This document shows, in pieces, positions 1 to 8,215 of a DNA stretch of 11,112 nucleotides. The stretch covers positions 1 through 11,112 of the forward strand of contig CAMPCG010000066.1 of NCBI GenBank assembly GCA_946644025.1, in the 5' to 3' direction. Below the pieces are notes generated by a model, which saw nothing but the letters and a program-made list of their open reading frames with translations, did not search any database and had not been told where the DNA came from. This DNA comes from an uncultured Prevotellaceae bacterium. GTDB lineage: Bacteria; Bacteroidota; Bacteroidia; Bacteroidales; Bacteroidaceae. Each line of letters begins with the position of its first letter. The stretch's first letter is position 1. The position numbers and the translations under genes are program-made.

Positions 1-2303
1 GCGGTTTCGACCACGAGACGGGTACCATCATCAAGCAGAAGCTGAACCGCTTCTCCACGCGTGTGGCCCTGGACTACAACGTCTCGCAGCGCATCCGCGT
101 CAGCACCAACTTCGCCCTGACCTACACCAAGAACGACCGCAACTACCACGGACTGCTCGGCATCGCCCAGAAGAAGATGCCCAACATGAGCATCTACCAG
201 CAGGACCCCCTCACGGGCGAGGACACCGACACCTATTATAATATGCTGCAGACGGCATCCAGCGTCTTCGACAAAGACCAGAAGACGATGAAATACGTCA
301 ACCCCGTGGCATCGGCTAACCTGGCCAAGAACCAGCAGCGCACCTACGACGTGTCGCCCGAGCTGGTCATCAACTACCAGCTGTGGGGAACCGACGAGGA
401 CCACTGGCAGCTGAACTGGCGAGGCTCTGTCTACATGAACATCTTCAACAAGTACGAGGACCAGTTCCTGCCCCAGGAGCTCACCACCACGCACTACACC
501 GACGAGAACGTCAACCGCAGCTACAGCGGCGCCTCGAAGAGCGTGTCGTTCAACACCAAGCAGACGCTGACACTCATTCCCGCCTTCCGCAACAAGGACC
601 ACTCGGCCATGCTCATGGGACGCTTCGAGCTGACCAGCGGCTCGTCGACCAACCAGGGCGACACCGGCTACAACCTCGCATCAGGCGGCATCATGAGCCC
701 CGAGGCCGGCGGTAAGATCAAGAGCTTCGGCTCGGGCTTCGGCGAGTGGCGCTCGATGTACTACACCCTCTCGGGACACTACGCCTACAAGGGCCGCTAC
801 ATGCTCGACGCCACGCTGCGCGCCGACGGCACCACGAAGTTCGGCCCCGACAACCGCTGGGGATTCTTCCCCTCGGTGTCACTGCGCTGGAACATCGTCG
901 ACGAGCCTTGGATGGAGAAGACCCACTCCTGGCTCTCCATGCTCTCGCTGCGTCCCAGCTGGGGCCGCGTGGGTAACCAGCCCGGCGGCAACTACCTCTA
1001 CGCCTCGAAGTACGGCACCGCCCCCACCTACATCGACATGAACGGCATGTACCCCATCAACATCCGCCTGAACAACCTGAAGTGGCAGATCAACTCCAGC
1101 TACAACCTCGGTATCGACCTGGGCTTCTGGAACGACAAGCTGACGATGGTCATCGAGGGCTACCACTCCACCGTGACCAACATGCTGATGAACAACTACC
1201 GCATCCCCTCGAACTCAGGCTTCTCGACCATCGCCGTGCGCAACACGGGTAAGATGCGCAACATCGGTTGGGAGTTCCACATCAACACCAACCAGCTCGT
1301 CAAGGCCGGCAAGTTCGTCATGGACATGAACGTCAACTTCGGTAACAACAAGAACGAGCTCATCGAGATGGAGCAGTACCTGCTCGACCAGCTCGGCACG
1401 CCGACCTTCGACTATAAGAACGCCTCATACCTGCGACGCGTACAGGTGCACAACCCCCTGGGCGCCATCTACGGCTTCCACTACAAGGGCGTCTACGACG
1501 TGAACTACAGCACCTTCGCCTCGCTCTCGCGCGACGAGCAGCGCGGTCTGCTCGACGGCACGCTGCCCCAGGAGTTCTACGACAAGCGCGACTGGACCAA
1601 GCGCCCCATGACCGCTCCCGTGGCCCTGAACGAGAAGGGCGAGATTGTCTACGACGGCACGGGTGCACCCATGCGCATGATGTACAACTACACCAACGAC
1701 GCCACGGGCCGCAACTACCGCTTCCAGGGTGGCGACGCCATCTACGAGGACATCAACAACGACGGTCAGATCAATGCCCTCGACATTGTCTACCTCGGCT
1801 CGTCGCTGCCTAAGCTCACCGGTGGTTTCGGCTTCACCTTCACCTACGGCGACTGGCGCCTGAACACGCAGTTCACCTACCGCTACGGCAACAAGATCCT
1901 CAACATGAAGCGCCTGGAGCTCGAAGCCATGACCGGCAACGACAACCAGTCGCAGGCCGTCAACTACCGCTGGCGCAAGGAGGGCGACGACACCACCATT
2001 CCGCGTGCCATGTTCGGTGCCGAGGCCAGCTACAACACGCTGGTCAGCGACCGCTTCGTCGAGGATGGCTCTTACCTCCGCATGGGCTACGCCCAGCTGA
2101 CGTACACTATCAAGAAGAAGTACCTGACGTGGATCGGCCTGAACCGCATCAACCTCTACGCCAGTGTCAACAACCCGTTTGTCATTACGAAGTACTCTGG
2201 CGTCGACCCCGACATCTCGCAGGCCGGCTACGCCCCTGCCGTCGACAACTCGCAGACGCCGCGCCCCCGTTCCTACACGCTGGGTGTCACCATTGACTTC
2301 TAA
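1..2303 (+). CDS. SusC/RagA-type TonB-dependent outer-membrane receptor, 5'-truncated by window edge
   Basis: This is the C-terminal part of a SusC-type receptor, the outer-membrane barrel that imports a bound ligand using TonB energy. The frame is open from the first complete codon at base 3 to TAA at 2301-2303 (766 residues). The GTG at 63 is therefore an internal valine, not a start. The signal peptide, carboxypeptidase-regulatory-like domain and plug lie outside the window; full-length relatives are about 1,000 residues. Visible family hallmarks are the barrel motif RADGTTKFGPDNRWGFFPS (near 820-875), GRVGNQ (near 965-980), a late acidic loop DINNDGQINALD (from 1749) of the kind common in SusC proteins, and alternating aromatic/polar strands ending in a terminal Phe (TLGVTIDF), as expected for barrel insertion. 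The SusD partner follows after 76 bases. Family assignment is firm; the ligand is unknown. Confidence 0.95.
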   Translation, partial: GFDHETGTIIKQKLNRFSTRVALDYNVSQRIRVSTNFALTYTKNDRNYHGLLGIAQKKMPNMSIYQQDPLTGEDTDTYYNMLQTASSVFDKDQKTMKYVNPVASANLAKNQQRTYDVSPELVINYQLWGTDEDHWQLNWRGSVYMNIFNKYEDQFLPQELTTTHYTDENVNRSYSGASKSVSFNTKQTLTLIPAFRNKDHSAMLMGRFELTSGSSTNQGDTGYNLASGGIMSPEAGGKIKSFGSGFGEWRSMYYTLSGHYAYKGRYMLDATLRADGTTKFGPDNRWGFFPSVSLRWNIVDEPWMEKTHSWLSMLSLRPSWGRVGNQPGGNYLYASKYGTAPTYIDMNGMYPINIRLNNLKWQINSSYNLGIDLGFWNDKLTMVIEGYHSTVTNMLMNNYRIPSNSGFSTIAVRNTGKMRNIGWEFHINTNQLVKAGKFVMDMNVNFGNNKNELIEMEQYLLDQLGTPTFDYKNASYLRRVQVHNPLGAIYGFHYKGVYDVNYSTFASLSRDEQRGLLDGTLPQEFYDKRDWTKRPMTAPVALNEKGEIVYDGTGAPMRMMYNYTNDATGRNYRFQGGDAIYEDINNDGQINALDIVYLGSSLPKLTGGFGFTFTYGDWRLNTQFTYRYGNKILNMKRLELEAMTGNDNQSQAVNYRWRKEGDDTTIPRAMFGAEASYNTLVSDRFVEDGSYLRMGYAQLTYTIKKKYLTWIGLNRINLYASVNNPFVITKYSGVDPDISQAGYAPAVDNSQTPRPRSYTLGVTIDF

Positions 2304-2318
2304 AGGACCCACCCCCAG

Positions 2319-2337
2319 CCCCTCCCCAAGGGAGGGG
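2319..2337. repeat. Perfect GC-rich hairpin between susC-like and susD-like genes
   Basis: Bases 2319-2326 (CCCCTCCC) pair perfectly with 2330-2337 (GGGAGGGG) around a 3-base CAA loop, 16 bases after the receptor stop and 42 bases before the SusD-like ATG. It sits in a C-rich then G-rich stretch (2308-2347) unlike the A-rich leader after it. No T-run follows, so it is not a classical intrinsic terminator. It may be a copy of a small dispersed palindromic repeat, an mRNA-stability element or a partial attenuator; the sequence alone does not decide between these. The rest of the 2304-2379 spacer is an A-rich leader with no recognisable Bacteroidota promoter (no TTTG / TAnnTTTG pair). Confidence 0.6.
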
Positions 2338-2379
2338 AGGTGTGGTCAGACTTGCAAACAGAATAAACAAAGAAAAGAT

Positions 2380-4227
2380 ATGAACACATTACAATTGAAG
2401 AACAAGATAAAGAAGGCACTGCCGCGGCTCTGTGCTGTCTTAGCTCCCCTGGGTGGAGTGGGGTTGACCTCCTGCTCCGACTTCCTTGAGGTGGAGTCGC
2501 GCGACGAGATCCTGCTGGAGAACTTCTGGAACGAGAAGGCCGACGTCGAGGGCATCCTCGCCGGCTGCTACTCGCGCCTGCAGGACGAGAACACCGTCAA
2601 GCGCATGATGATCTGGGGCGAGGTGCGCAGCGAGAACATCGTCGCCGGCAACCTCGGCAACGAGGACGGCAACCTTGAGAACGTCCTCAAGGAGAACATC
2701 AACGCCATGAACGCCTACACGTCGTGGGTTGACTTCTACGACGTCATCAACCGCTGCAACACGCTCATCGAGTATGCCCCCGGCGTGGCCGCCAAGGACC
2801 CGTCGTACACGCAGAGCGAGCTGCAGGGACACATCGCCGAGGTGCGTGCACTGCGCGCACTGTGCTACTTCTACCTCATCCGCACGTTCTACAACGTGCC
2901 TTACTCCACCGAGGCCTACATCCACGACAACCAGAAGATGGACCTCGACGCAATGCCCTTCTACCAGGTGCTCGACAGCCTCATCACCGACCTGCGCGAC
3001 ATCAGCGACCGCCGGCTGGCCGTGGAGTACTATCCTGAGACGACGCCCCAGTACCAGACGGGACGCATCACCCTGGATGCCGTCAACGCCATGCTCTGCG
3101 AGATGTACCTCTGGAAGCAGGACTACGACAACTGCATCGCCTTCGCCGACAAGGTCATCGCCTCGAAGCAGCGCCGTGCCGAGGAGAAGCGCCAGCGCAG
3201 CAGCTCCAGCAGCTACAGCGTGAACACCACGCAGACGCGCTACAACGGCTTCCCACTGACCGACGGCTCGCTGTCGGCCACCTTCGGCAGCAACTACTAC
3301 GATGCCGCCTACAACAGCATCTTCGTCAGTGGCAACGACGACGAGACCATCTTCGAGCTCATCTACGACAACAACGCTGTCGCCAAGGGCATGATTCGCA
3401 ACGATGCCGTCTCGCTGTTCTACGGCTGCGGGCAGGTCAACGGCCTGCTGGCACCCTCCAGCTACGTGGCCGACGACGTCTCCAGCGAGCAGTACCAGGT
3501 CTACGACGCCAAGAACAAGAAGCTCGACGCCCGCGCCTACATCAACTGCATGACCGGCGGATCGCCGCTCATCTGCAAGATGGCGATGGACCAGGCCTAC
3601 ATGAACGCCCAGACGCCCTCCAACCCCAGCTCCATGTACTTCATCTCCGGCAGCTGGAACAAGGACGGCACCTGGAACATGCGCGGCACGAACACCAGCA
3701 ACTGGGTCATCTACCGACTCTCCGACATCATGCTGCTCAAGGCCGAGGCCCTTGCACAGAAGATGGCCGACGGCTCTGACCCCGATGTCCTCGAGGCCAA
3801 CAGCGCGCTGGCCGACCAGGCATTCCTCCTGGTCAACGCCGTCAACAAGCGTGCACTGGCCCAGGCCACCAGCGAGCTGACCGACACCCTCGTGCGAACC
3901 GACTACCGCTCGAAGACGCAGATGGAGACACTCGTGCTTAAGGAGCGCCACCGCGAGCTCATGTTCGAGGGCAAGCGCTGGTACGACCTCGTGCGCCACT
4001 CCCTGCGCAAGGGCGACGCCAGCGACCTCACCAGTGCCGTGCTGAAGAAGGTGAGCACCAACCAGGGCTTCATACAGAACTTCCTCAGCAACAAGCAGAC
4101 GTTCCCTTACCAGCTCTTCTGGCCCTACGGCTACGACGAGGAGTACAACGTGAACGTCAATCTGCAGAAGACCCACAACCCCGCCTTCGGCAGCGGTAAG
4201 AACAGTAACATTGACACTAACAACTAA
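2380..4227 (+). CDS. RagB/SusD-type nutrient-binding outer-membrane lipoprotein
   Basis: This is a surface lipoprotein (615 residues) that should cap the upstream SusC-type barrel and bind its ligand. The start at 2380 gives a good lipoprotein signal: basic n-region (KNKIKK), hydrophobic core and lipobox LTSC with the lipidated Cys at residue 32. Next comes SDFLE, the usual start of a mature SusD. Family motifs are NFWNEKADVEGILAGCY after the N-terminus, AEVRALRALCYFYLIRTFYNVP (two segments, residues 153-174; helical TPR-like core), RLSDIMLLKAEA (446-457), ERHRELMFEGKRWYDL (522-537) and a closing LFWPYGYDEEYNVN motif with NPAF near the end. Length is typical or slightly long. A charged patch plus five serines (268-280) is probably a surface loop. 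The stop is doubled (TAA TAG, 4225-4230). The frame is also open upstream of 2380, but that part overlaps the receptor gene and has no signal peptide. Confidence 0.95.
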   Translation: MNTLQLKNKIKKALPRLCAVLAPLGGVGLTSCSDFLEVESRDEILLENFWNEKADVEGILAGCYSRLQDENTVKRMMIWGEVRSENIVAGNLGNEDGNLENVLKENINAMNAYTSWVDFYDVINRCNTLIEYAPGVAAKDPSYTQSELQGHIAEVRALRALCYFYLIRTFYNVPYSTEAYIHDNQKMDLDAMPFYQVLDSLITDLRDISDRRLAVEYYPETTPQYQTGRITLDAVNAMLCEMYLWKQDYDNCIAFADKVIASKQRRAEEKRQRSSSSSYSVNTTQTRYNGFPLTDGSLSATFGSNYYDAAYNSIFVSGNDDETIFELIYDNNAVAKGMIRNDAVSLFYGCGQVNGLLAPSSYVADDVSSEQYQVYDAKNKKLDARAYINCMTGGSPLICKMAMDQAYMNAQTPSNPSSMYFISGSWNKDGTWNMRGTNTSNWVIYRLSDIMLLKAEALAQKMADGSDPDVLEANSALADQAFLLVNAVNKRALAQATSELTDTLVRTDYRSKTQMETLVLKERHRELMFEGKRWYDLVRHSLRKGDASDLTSAVLKKVSTNQGFIQNFLSNKQTFPYQLFWPYGYDEEYNVNVNLQKTHNPAFGSGKNSNIDTNN

Positions 4228-4236
4228 TAGCCACAG

Positions 4237-6357
4237 ATGAATATGAAGAACCTAAGAGAAAACATATTGACACTGATGGTCGCCACGGCCCTGGTAGCCC
4301 CCACGCTCACCAGCTGCACCGACGAGCCCGACGGCGACAACTTCTTCACCTTCACTGGCGAGATGGCAAGCGACTATCTGCGCAACCGCCCGGAGTACAG
4401 TGACTTCACAGAGATTGTCAGCCGTGCCAACCAGCAGGGCAACCTCATGGACATGCTCTCCAGCTACGGCCACTACACGTGCTTCGTGCCCTCGAACGAG
4501 GCGGTGCAGATCTACCTGCGCGACCTGGGCCTGACATCAATCAGCCAGCTCACCGATGCCGACTGCGACACCATTGCCCGCACGCACATCGTGAACAACA
4601 TGTACTCGACCATCGACATGAACACCAACTCGCTGGCAACGGCCAACCTCAACGGCCGCTACATCGGTACGGCCGACACGCTCGATGCACAGGGACGCTC
4701 GGTCATCATCCTCGAAGGCCTGGCACGCATCAACTTCGACCTGAAGGACGACACCGTCGAGAACGGCATCATGCAACCCATCGACCGCGTCATCGAGAAG
4801 TCGAACAGCTCTATTGCCGACCTGCTGCGCAACGACGACCGTGTGAGCCTCTTCTTCCAGGCACTGCGTGCCACGGGACTTGAGGAAGAGCTCACGTCGA
4901 TGGTGAAGGACGAGACCTACGACCCGCAGGCCTATCCCAAGTACTACTACACCAGCGACTTCTGGAAAGAGGTGGCCTGGGTGCCCGACACGAAGAAGTA
5001 CGGCTACACCGTCTTCGTCGAGCCCGACACCGTCTATCAGCGCAAGTTCCGCGAGCTGGGCATCAGCACCGACGGCACCCCCGAGGGCAACCTGCGCGCC
5101 ATGTACCAGCTGGCCTGCCACTACTACGACCATCCCAACGTCTACGGCGCCGACGTCGACAAGCCCGGACACTCGTTCGAGAACCTCACCGACTCGGTGA
5201 ACCCCCTGAAGCGCTTCGTCCAGTACCACATCCTGAACCGCAAGGCCTCGAACATCGACGACCTCACGCCGCTCATCCACAAGCGCATGAACGAGGCCTT
5301 CGGCATCGAGACCACCCTGGCCAACCCCGTCGACTGGTACCACACGCTGCTGCCCCACACCATGATCAAGATAGAGCAGCTCACCATGGTACAGTACCTG
5401 GGCCGCGGCACCCGCTACGAGCGCTACGTCAACCGCCGCTACGACGACCAGTTCCAGTTTGAGGGCGCCCTCATCGACAAGAAGGTTGAGAGCGGCTACG
5501 TCCACGACGGACTCAACGGCCACTTCTTCTATGTCGACGACATCGTGGCCTTCAGCGACGACGTGAAGAACAAGGTGCAGAACATGCGCATACGCATGGA
5601 CTTCTCAACAGTCTTCCCCGAGGTGATGACCAACGACATGCGACTCAAGGGCAACTACGACCAGGACGACGACTCAGGCACCCCCGACGAGGCTGCCGTG
5701 CCCAAGAACGGCCGCAACTTCTACTTCCCCGAGGGCTACCTCGACGGCGTCTCCTTCAGCAACTGCCACCTCGTGCTGCGCCGCCCCCACCAGAACTTCT
5801 GGTCGTGGCAGGGCGACGAGTGGAACATCTTCGGCGAGTACGACTTCACCTTCCGCCTGCCGCCCGTGCCCTACAGCGGCGACTGGCAGATCCGACTGGG
5901 CTTCTGCGGCCTGAAGACCCGCGGTGTGGCTCAGATCTACTTTGACGGCATACCGCAGGGCATACCCCTCGACATGACGCAGTATCTCAACGAAGAGGCT
6001 TTCATCGGCTCGCGATTCGTCAACGACGAGACGGCTGCCGACTACGACAAGATGACCGACGAGGAGAAGGCCAAGGAGCAGAAGGTGCTCAAGAACCTCG
6101 GTGCCTACCGCGCCGGACGCAGCATCTACCACACCAACGGCTCAACGAAGTATTTCTTCATCGGCAACTACCGCACCTTCCGCCGCGTGCTCTGCCAGGT
6201 CCACATCGACGCCAACAAGGACCACTACCTGCGTTTCCGCGTCGCCTCTGACAGCAAGCAGGGTAACGACAACGAGTTCATGCTCGACTACCTGGAGCTC
6301 GTGCCCAAGAGCGTCTATGGCGTGGGTGGCGACGGCGAGATGGAGGACGACCTCTAA
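4237..6357 (+). CDS. Fasciclin (FAS1)-domain surface lipoprotein with C-terminal beta-rich domain
   Basis: This is a predicted lipoprotein of 706 residues, starting 9 bases after the SusD-like stop and so probably translated from the same mRNA. The signal peptide ends in LTSC (Cys27), followed by acidic TDEPD, consistent with export to the cell surface. A first FAS1-like domain covers about residues 45-187: YTCFVPSNEAV (80-90, like the FAS1 TVFAPTNEAF box), HIV at 117-119, and NGIMQPIDRVIEK (176-188, like the NGVIHVID end). A second, expanded FAS1-like unit spans about 190-438: YTVFVEPDTVY (257-267), RFVQYHIL (326-333) and GHFFYVDDIVAF to about 439. Residues about 450-691 form a beta-rich domain with WQIRLGF (550-556), VAQIYFDGIPQGIPLDM (564-580) and FMLDYLELVPK (681-691); an acidic tail follows. 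FAS1 domains mediate adhesion or ligand binding in other proteins. Here a SusE/F-like auxiliary binding role is inferred from position only. Confidence 0.85.
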   Translation: MNMKNLRENILTLMVATALVAPTLTSCTDEPDGDNFFTFTGEMASDYLRNRPEYSDFTEIVSRANQQGNLMDMLSSYGHYTCFVPSNEAVQIYLRDLGLTSISQLTDADCDTIARTHIVNNMYSTIDMNTNSLATANLNGRYIGTADTLDAQGRSVIILEGLARINFDLKDDTVENGIMQPIDRVIEKSNSSIADLLRNDDRVSLFFQALRATGLEEELTSMVKDETYDPQAYPKYYYTSDFWKEVAWVPDTKKYGYTVFVEPDTVYQRKFRELGISTDGTPEGNLRAMYQLACHYYDHPNVYGADVDKPGHSFENLTDSVNPLKRFVQYHILNRKASNIDDLTPLIHKRMNEAFGIETTLANPVDWYHTLLPHTMIKIEQLTMVQYLGRGTRYERYVNRRYDDQFQFEGALIDKKVESGYVHDGLNGHFFYVDDIVAFSDDVKNKVQNMRIRMDFSTVFPEVMTNDMRLKGNYDQDDDSGTPDEAAVPKNGRNFYFPEGYLDGVSFSNCHLVLRRPHQNFWSWQGDEWNIFGEYDFTFRLPPVPYSGDWQIRLGFCGLKTRGVAQIYFDGIPQGIPLDMTQYLNEEAFIGSRFVNDETAADYDKMTDEEKAKEQKVLKNLGAYRAGRSIYHTNGSTKYFFIGNYRTFRRVLCQVHIDANKDHYLRFRVASDSKQGNDNEFMLDYLELVPKSVYGVGGDGEMEDDL

Positions 6358-6369
6358 CCTGCGCTTCGC

Positions 6370-6381
6370 TAATAATAATAA
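6370..6381 (+). repeat. (TAA)4 microrepeat abutting the start codon of the second FAS1 gene
   Basis: Four TAA units run from 6370 into the A of the ATG at 6381. The tract makes up much of the 23-base spacer after the upstream stop and gives an unstructured AT-rich leader, as expected for Bacteroidota genes that start without a Shine-Dalgarno site. A change in copy number would shift spacing but not the reading frame of the gene. Confidence 0.6.
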
Positions 6382-8195
6382 TGTATAAAGAAAGATCAAC
6401 AGCTATGATTCCGAAATATAAACTAAAGGAGATTGCAGGTCTATTCTACTTACTCCTCATCTCCACAACTCCACAACTCCTGGTAAGTTGCACCGACACC
6501 TGGGACGACCACTACGACGCACCCGCCGAGGGTGTGCAGCAGGGCTCCCTCTGGCAGGCCATCAGCCAGAACCCCGACCTGAGCAACTTTGCCAGTGTCG
6601 TCAAGGCTTGCGGCTACGACGTGCCCTTAGGCAGCAGCCAGGTGTTCACCGTCTTCGCACCCACCAATGCCAACTTCTCGCAGGACGAGGCCCAGGCCCT
6701 CATCGCCCAGTACCAGGCCGAGCGGGGCACCGTCTCCGATGAGGAGAACACCACCATCAAGGAGTTCCTGCAGAACCACATTGCCCTCTACAACCACTCC
6801 GTGTCGAGCCTCAGCAACGACTCCGTGGTGATGATGAACGGCAAGTACATGCCGCTGACCCACACCTCCTTCGGCGGACAGCTGCTCAACGGCTCTACGA
6901 AGAACAGCCTCTACGAGAACGGCATCCTCTTCACCCTCGACCAGAAGGTCGACTACTTCCCCAACGTCTTCGAGTACGTCCGCAAGGACAGCGACCTCGA
7001 CTCGCTGGCAAGCTTCCTCTACAATCCCAAGTTCTACTACCGCGAGTTCCAGCCCGAACAGAGCGTGCCCGGAGGCTTTGAGAACGGGCGCACCGTCTAC
7101 CTCGACTCCGTCTTCGAGCAGCACAACGAGCTGTTCTACAACCTGGGACGCATCAACAACGAGGACAGCGTCTACTGGATGGTGGCGCCCACCAATGCCG
7201 TCTGGAAGCAGCTCGTCGAGGAGTACGACCAGTACTTCAACTACAAGGACCGCGTGCTCTCGACGCCGAAGGAGTGCGACTCCATCCGCTACACCAACAC
7301 GCGCCTGGCCATTGTCGAGGGTACGGTCTTCAGCCGCACCACCAACACCGACGCCATGCTGCGCGACTCGGCCATGTCGACCAACAGCGTGCTGGAGTAT
7401 GCCTACCGTCGCTCCTACTGGGGTGCCGACAGCCTGTGCTACTACCAGTACTTCAAGCCCTACGAGGCCGGCGGTGTGTTCAACGGCACCGAGAACGTGG
7501 CCTGCAGCAACGGTCAGGTGATGAAGGCCTCGCAGTGGAACATCGACAAGCGCCAGACCTTCTTCCGCACCCGCATCATCGAGGCCGAGGGCCGCACCGC
7601 CGTGCGCGAGAAGAGTAAGTGGTACGACCTGAACAAGAAGGACTCCGTCTACTCCGTCAACGTCACCTCACAGCGCGTGGCCCAGGACAACTACTTCTTC
7701 TATCCGCAGGTGTCCAGCCACCAGTTCCTGGAGTGCCGGCCCATTGCCGAGTCCGAGCAGATCTCTGTGACGTTCAACATTCCGCAGGTGCTCTCCAACA
7801 TTCCTTACGACATCTACCTCGTCATGGCGCCCGCATTGGCTGGCGACACCACCGCCATTGCCTCCGAGCGTATTCCCACGCGCGTCGTCTGCACGCTCTA
7901 CCAGAAGACGCAGAGCGGTGCCGAGAAGACCTACATCGGCAACAACGGCCGACAGGTGACGGGCCTTGAGCTGGGAACCTTCGAGACAACGCCCGACGCG
8001 GTCGATGTCTTCCGCCTCTCGCCCGAGGAGGGCATCACCTTCGACGTCTGCTCCTTCGGCCTGGCCACCGAGATCACCGATGCACAGGTGCGCCTGAAGG
8101 TAGAGACCGACGTCTCGGCCAGCGAGAAGCGCCGTGGACTGTTCACACGTACCATGCGCATCGACTGCATCATCCTGAAACCTCACGTGGAATAA
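6381..8195 (+). CDS. Second fasciclin (FAS1)-domain surface lipoprotein
   Basis: This is a predicted lipoprotein of 604 residues. The signal peptide ends at LLVSC (Cys37), followed by acidic TDTWDD. An in-frame ATG at 6405 (Met9) would give a shorter, more typical n-region (MIPKYKLK); the sequence does not settle which start is used. FAS1-like domain 1 covers about residues 57-191: LWQAISQNPDLSNFASVVKA (57-76), VFTVFAPTNANF (88-99, a very good FAS1 first box), FLQNHI (129-134) and ENGILFTLDQKV (179-190). A second FAS1-like unit spans about 195-390, with YWMVAPTNAVW (265-275) and a terminal NGQV (378-381). The rest (about 415-604) is beta-rich: YDIYLVMAP (476-484), then strands ending MRIDCIILKP (592-601). 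The plan parallels the preceding gene, but sequence similarity is low, so the two are old paralogues or functional partners. A surface ligand-binding role is inferred from the neighbourhood; no catalytic motif is recognised. Confidence 0.85.
   Translation: MYKERSTAMIPKYKLKEIAGLFYLLLISTTPQLLVSCTDTWDDHYDAPAEGVQQGSLWQAISQNPDLSNFASVVKACGYDVPLGSSQVFTVFAPTNANFSQDEAQALIAQYQAERGTVSDEENTTIKEFLQNHIALYNHSVSSLSNDSVVMMNGKYMPLTHTSFGGQLLNGSTKNSLYENGILFTLDQKVDYFPNVFEYVRKDSDLDSLASFLYNPKFYYREFQPEQSVPGGFENGRTVYLDSVFEQHNELFYNLGRINNEDSVYWMVAPTNAVWKQLVEEYDQYFNYKDRVLSTPKECDSIRYTNTRLAIVEGTVFSRTTNTDAMLRDSAMSTNSVLEYAYRRSYWGADSLCYYQYFKPYEAGGVFNGTENVACSNGQVMKASQWNIDKRQTFFRTRIIEAEGRTAVREKSKWYDLNKKDSVYSVNVTSQRVAQDNYFFYPQVSSHQFLECRPIAESEQISVTFNIPQVLSNIPYDIYLVMAPALAGDTTAIASERIPTRVVCTLYQKTQSGAEKTYIGNNGRQVTGLELGTFETTPDAVDVFRLSPEEGITFDVCSFGLATEITDAQVRLKVETDVSASEKRRGLFTRTMRIDCIILKPHVE
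6461..6480 (+). repeat. 2.5 copies of an 8-base tandem repeat in a signal-peptide region
   Basis: The unit CTCCACAA occurs twice, followed by a half unit CTCC. It encodes part of the signal peptide just ahead of the lipobox (within ISTTPQLL). The unit length is not a multiple of three, so gain or loss of one copy would shift the frame and abolish the lipoprotein. Only 2.5 copies are present, so the tract may simply be chance. Confidence 0.5.
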
Positions 8196-8215
8196 TCAAT
8201 AAACGAACCGACATT

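Noticed and set aside
63..65. GTG as start of the first receptor
   Set aside because: The same frame is open to the window edge with barrel-like sequence before it, and 746 residues without signal peptide or plug would not make a receptor. It is an internal valine.
1425..2312. 295-codon minus-strand frame; a similar one lies at 4537-5523
   Set aside because: Both are antisense shadows of well-supported plus-strand genes with clear family motifs.
2319..2337. Rho-independent terminator ending the first receptor gene
   Set aside because: The stem is strong, but no run of T follows on either side and the SusD partner lies just downstream, so full termination is unlikely.
2330..2340. GGGAGGGGAGG as a Shine-Dalgarno site for the SusD-like gene
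   Set aside because: It lies about 40 bases upstream of the ATG, too far to position a ribosome, and is the 3' arm of the hairpin.
2164..2379. Longer N-terminus for the SusD-like protein, starting inside the receptor gene
   Set aside because: The extension is Ser/Thr/Arg/Pro-rich out-of-frame translation of the receptor's end and would bury the lipoprotein signal that begins at 2380.
2440..4176. 578-codon open frame on the minus strand
   Set aside because: It lies wholly antisense to the SusD-like gene, has the same biased composition and no recognisable motif.
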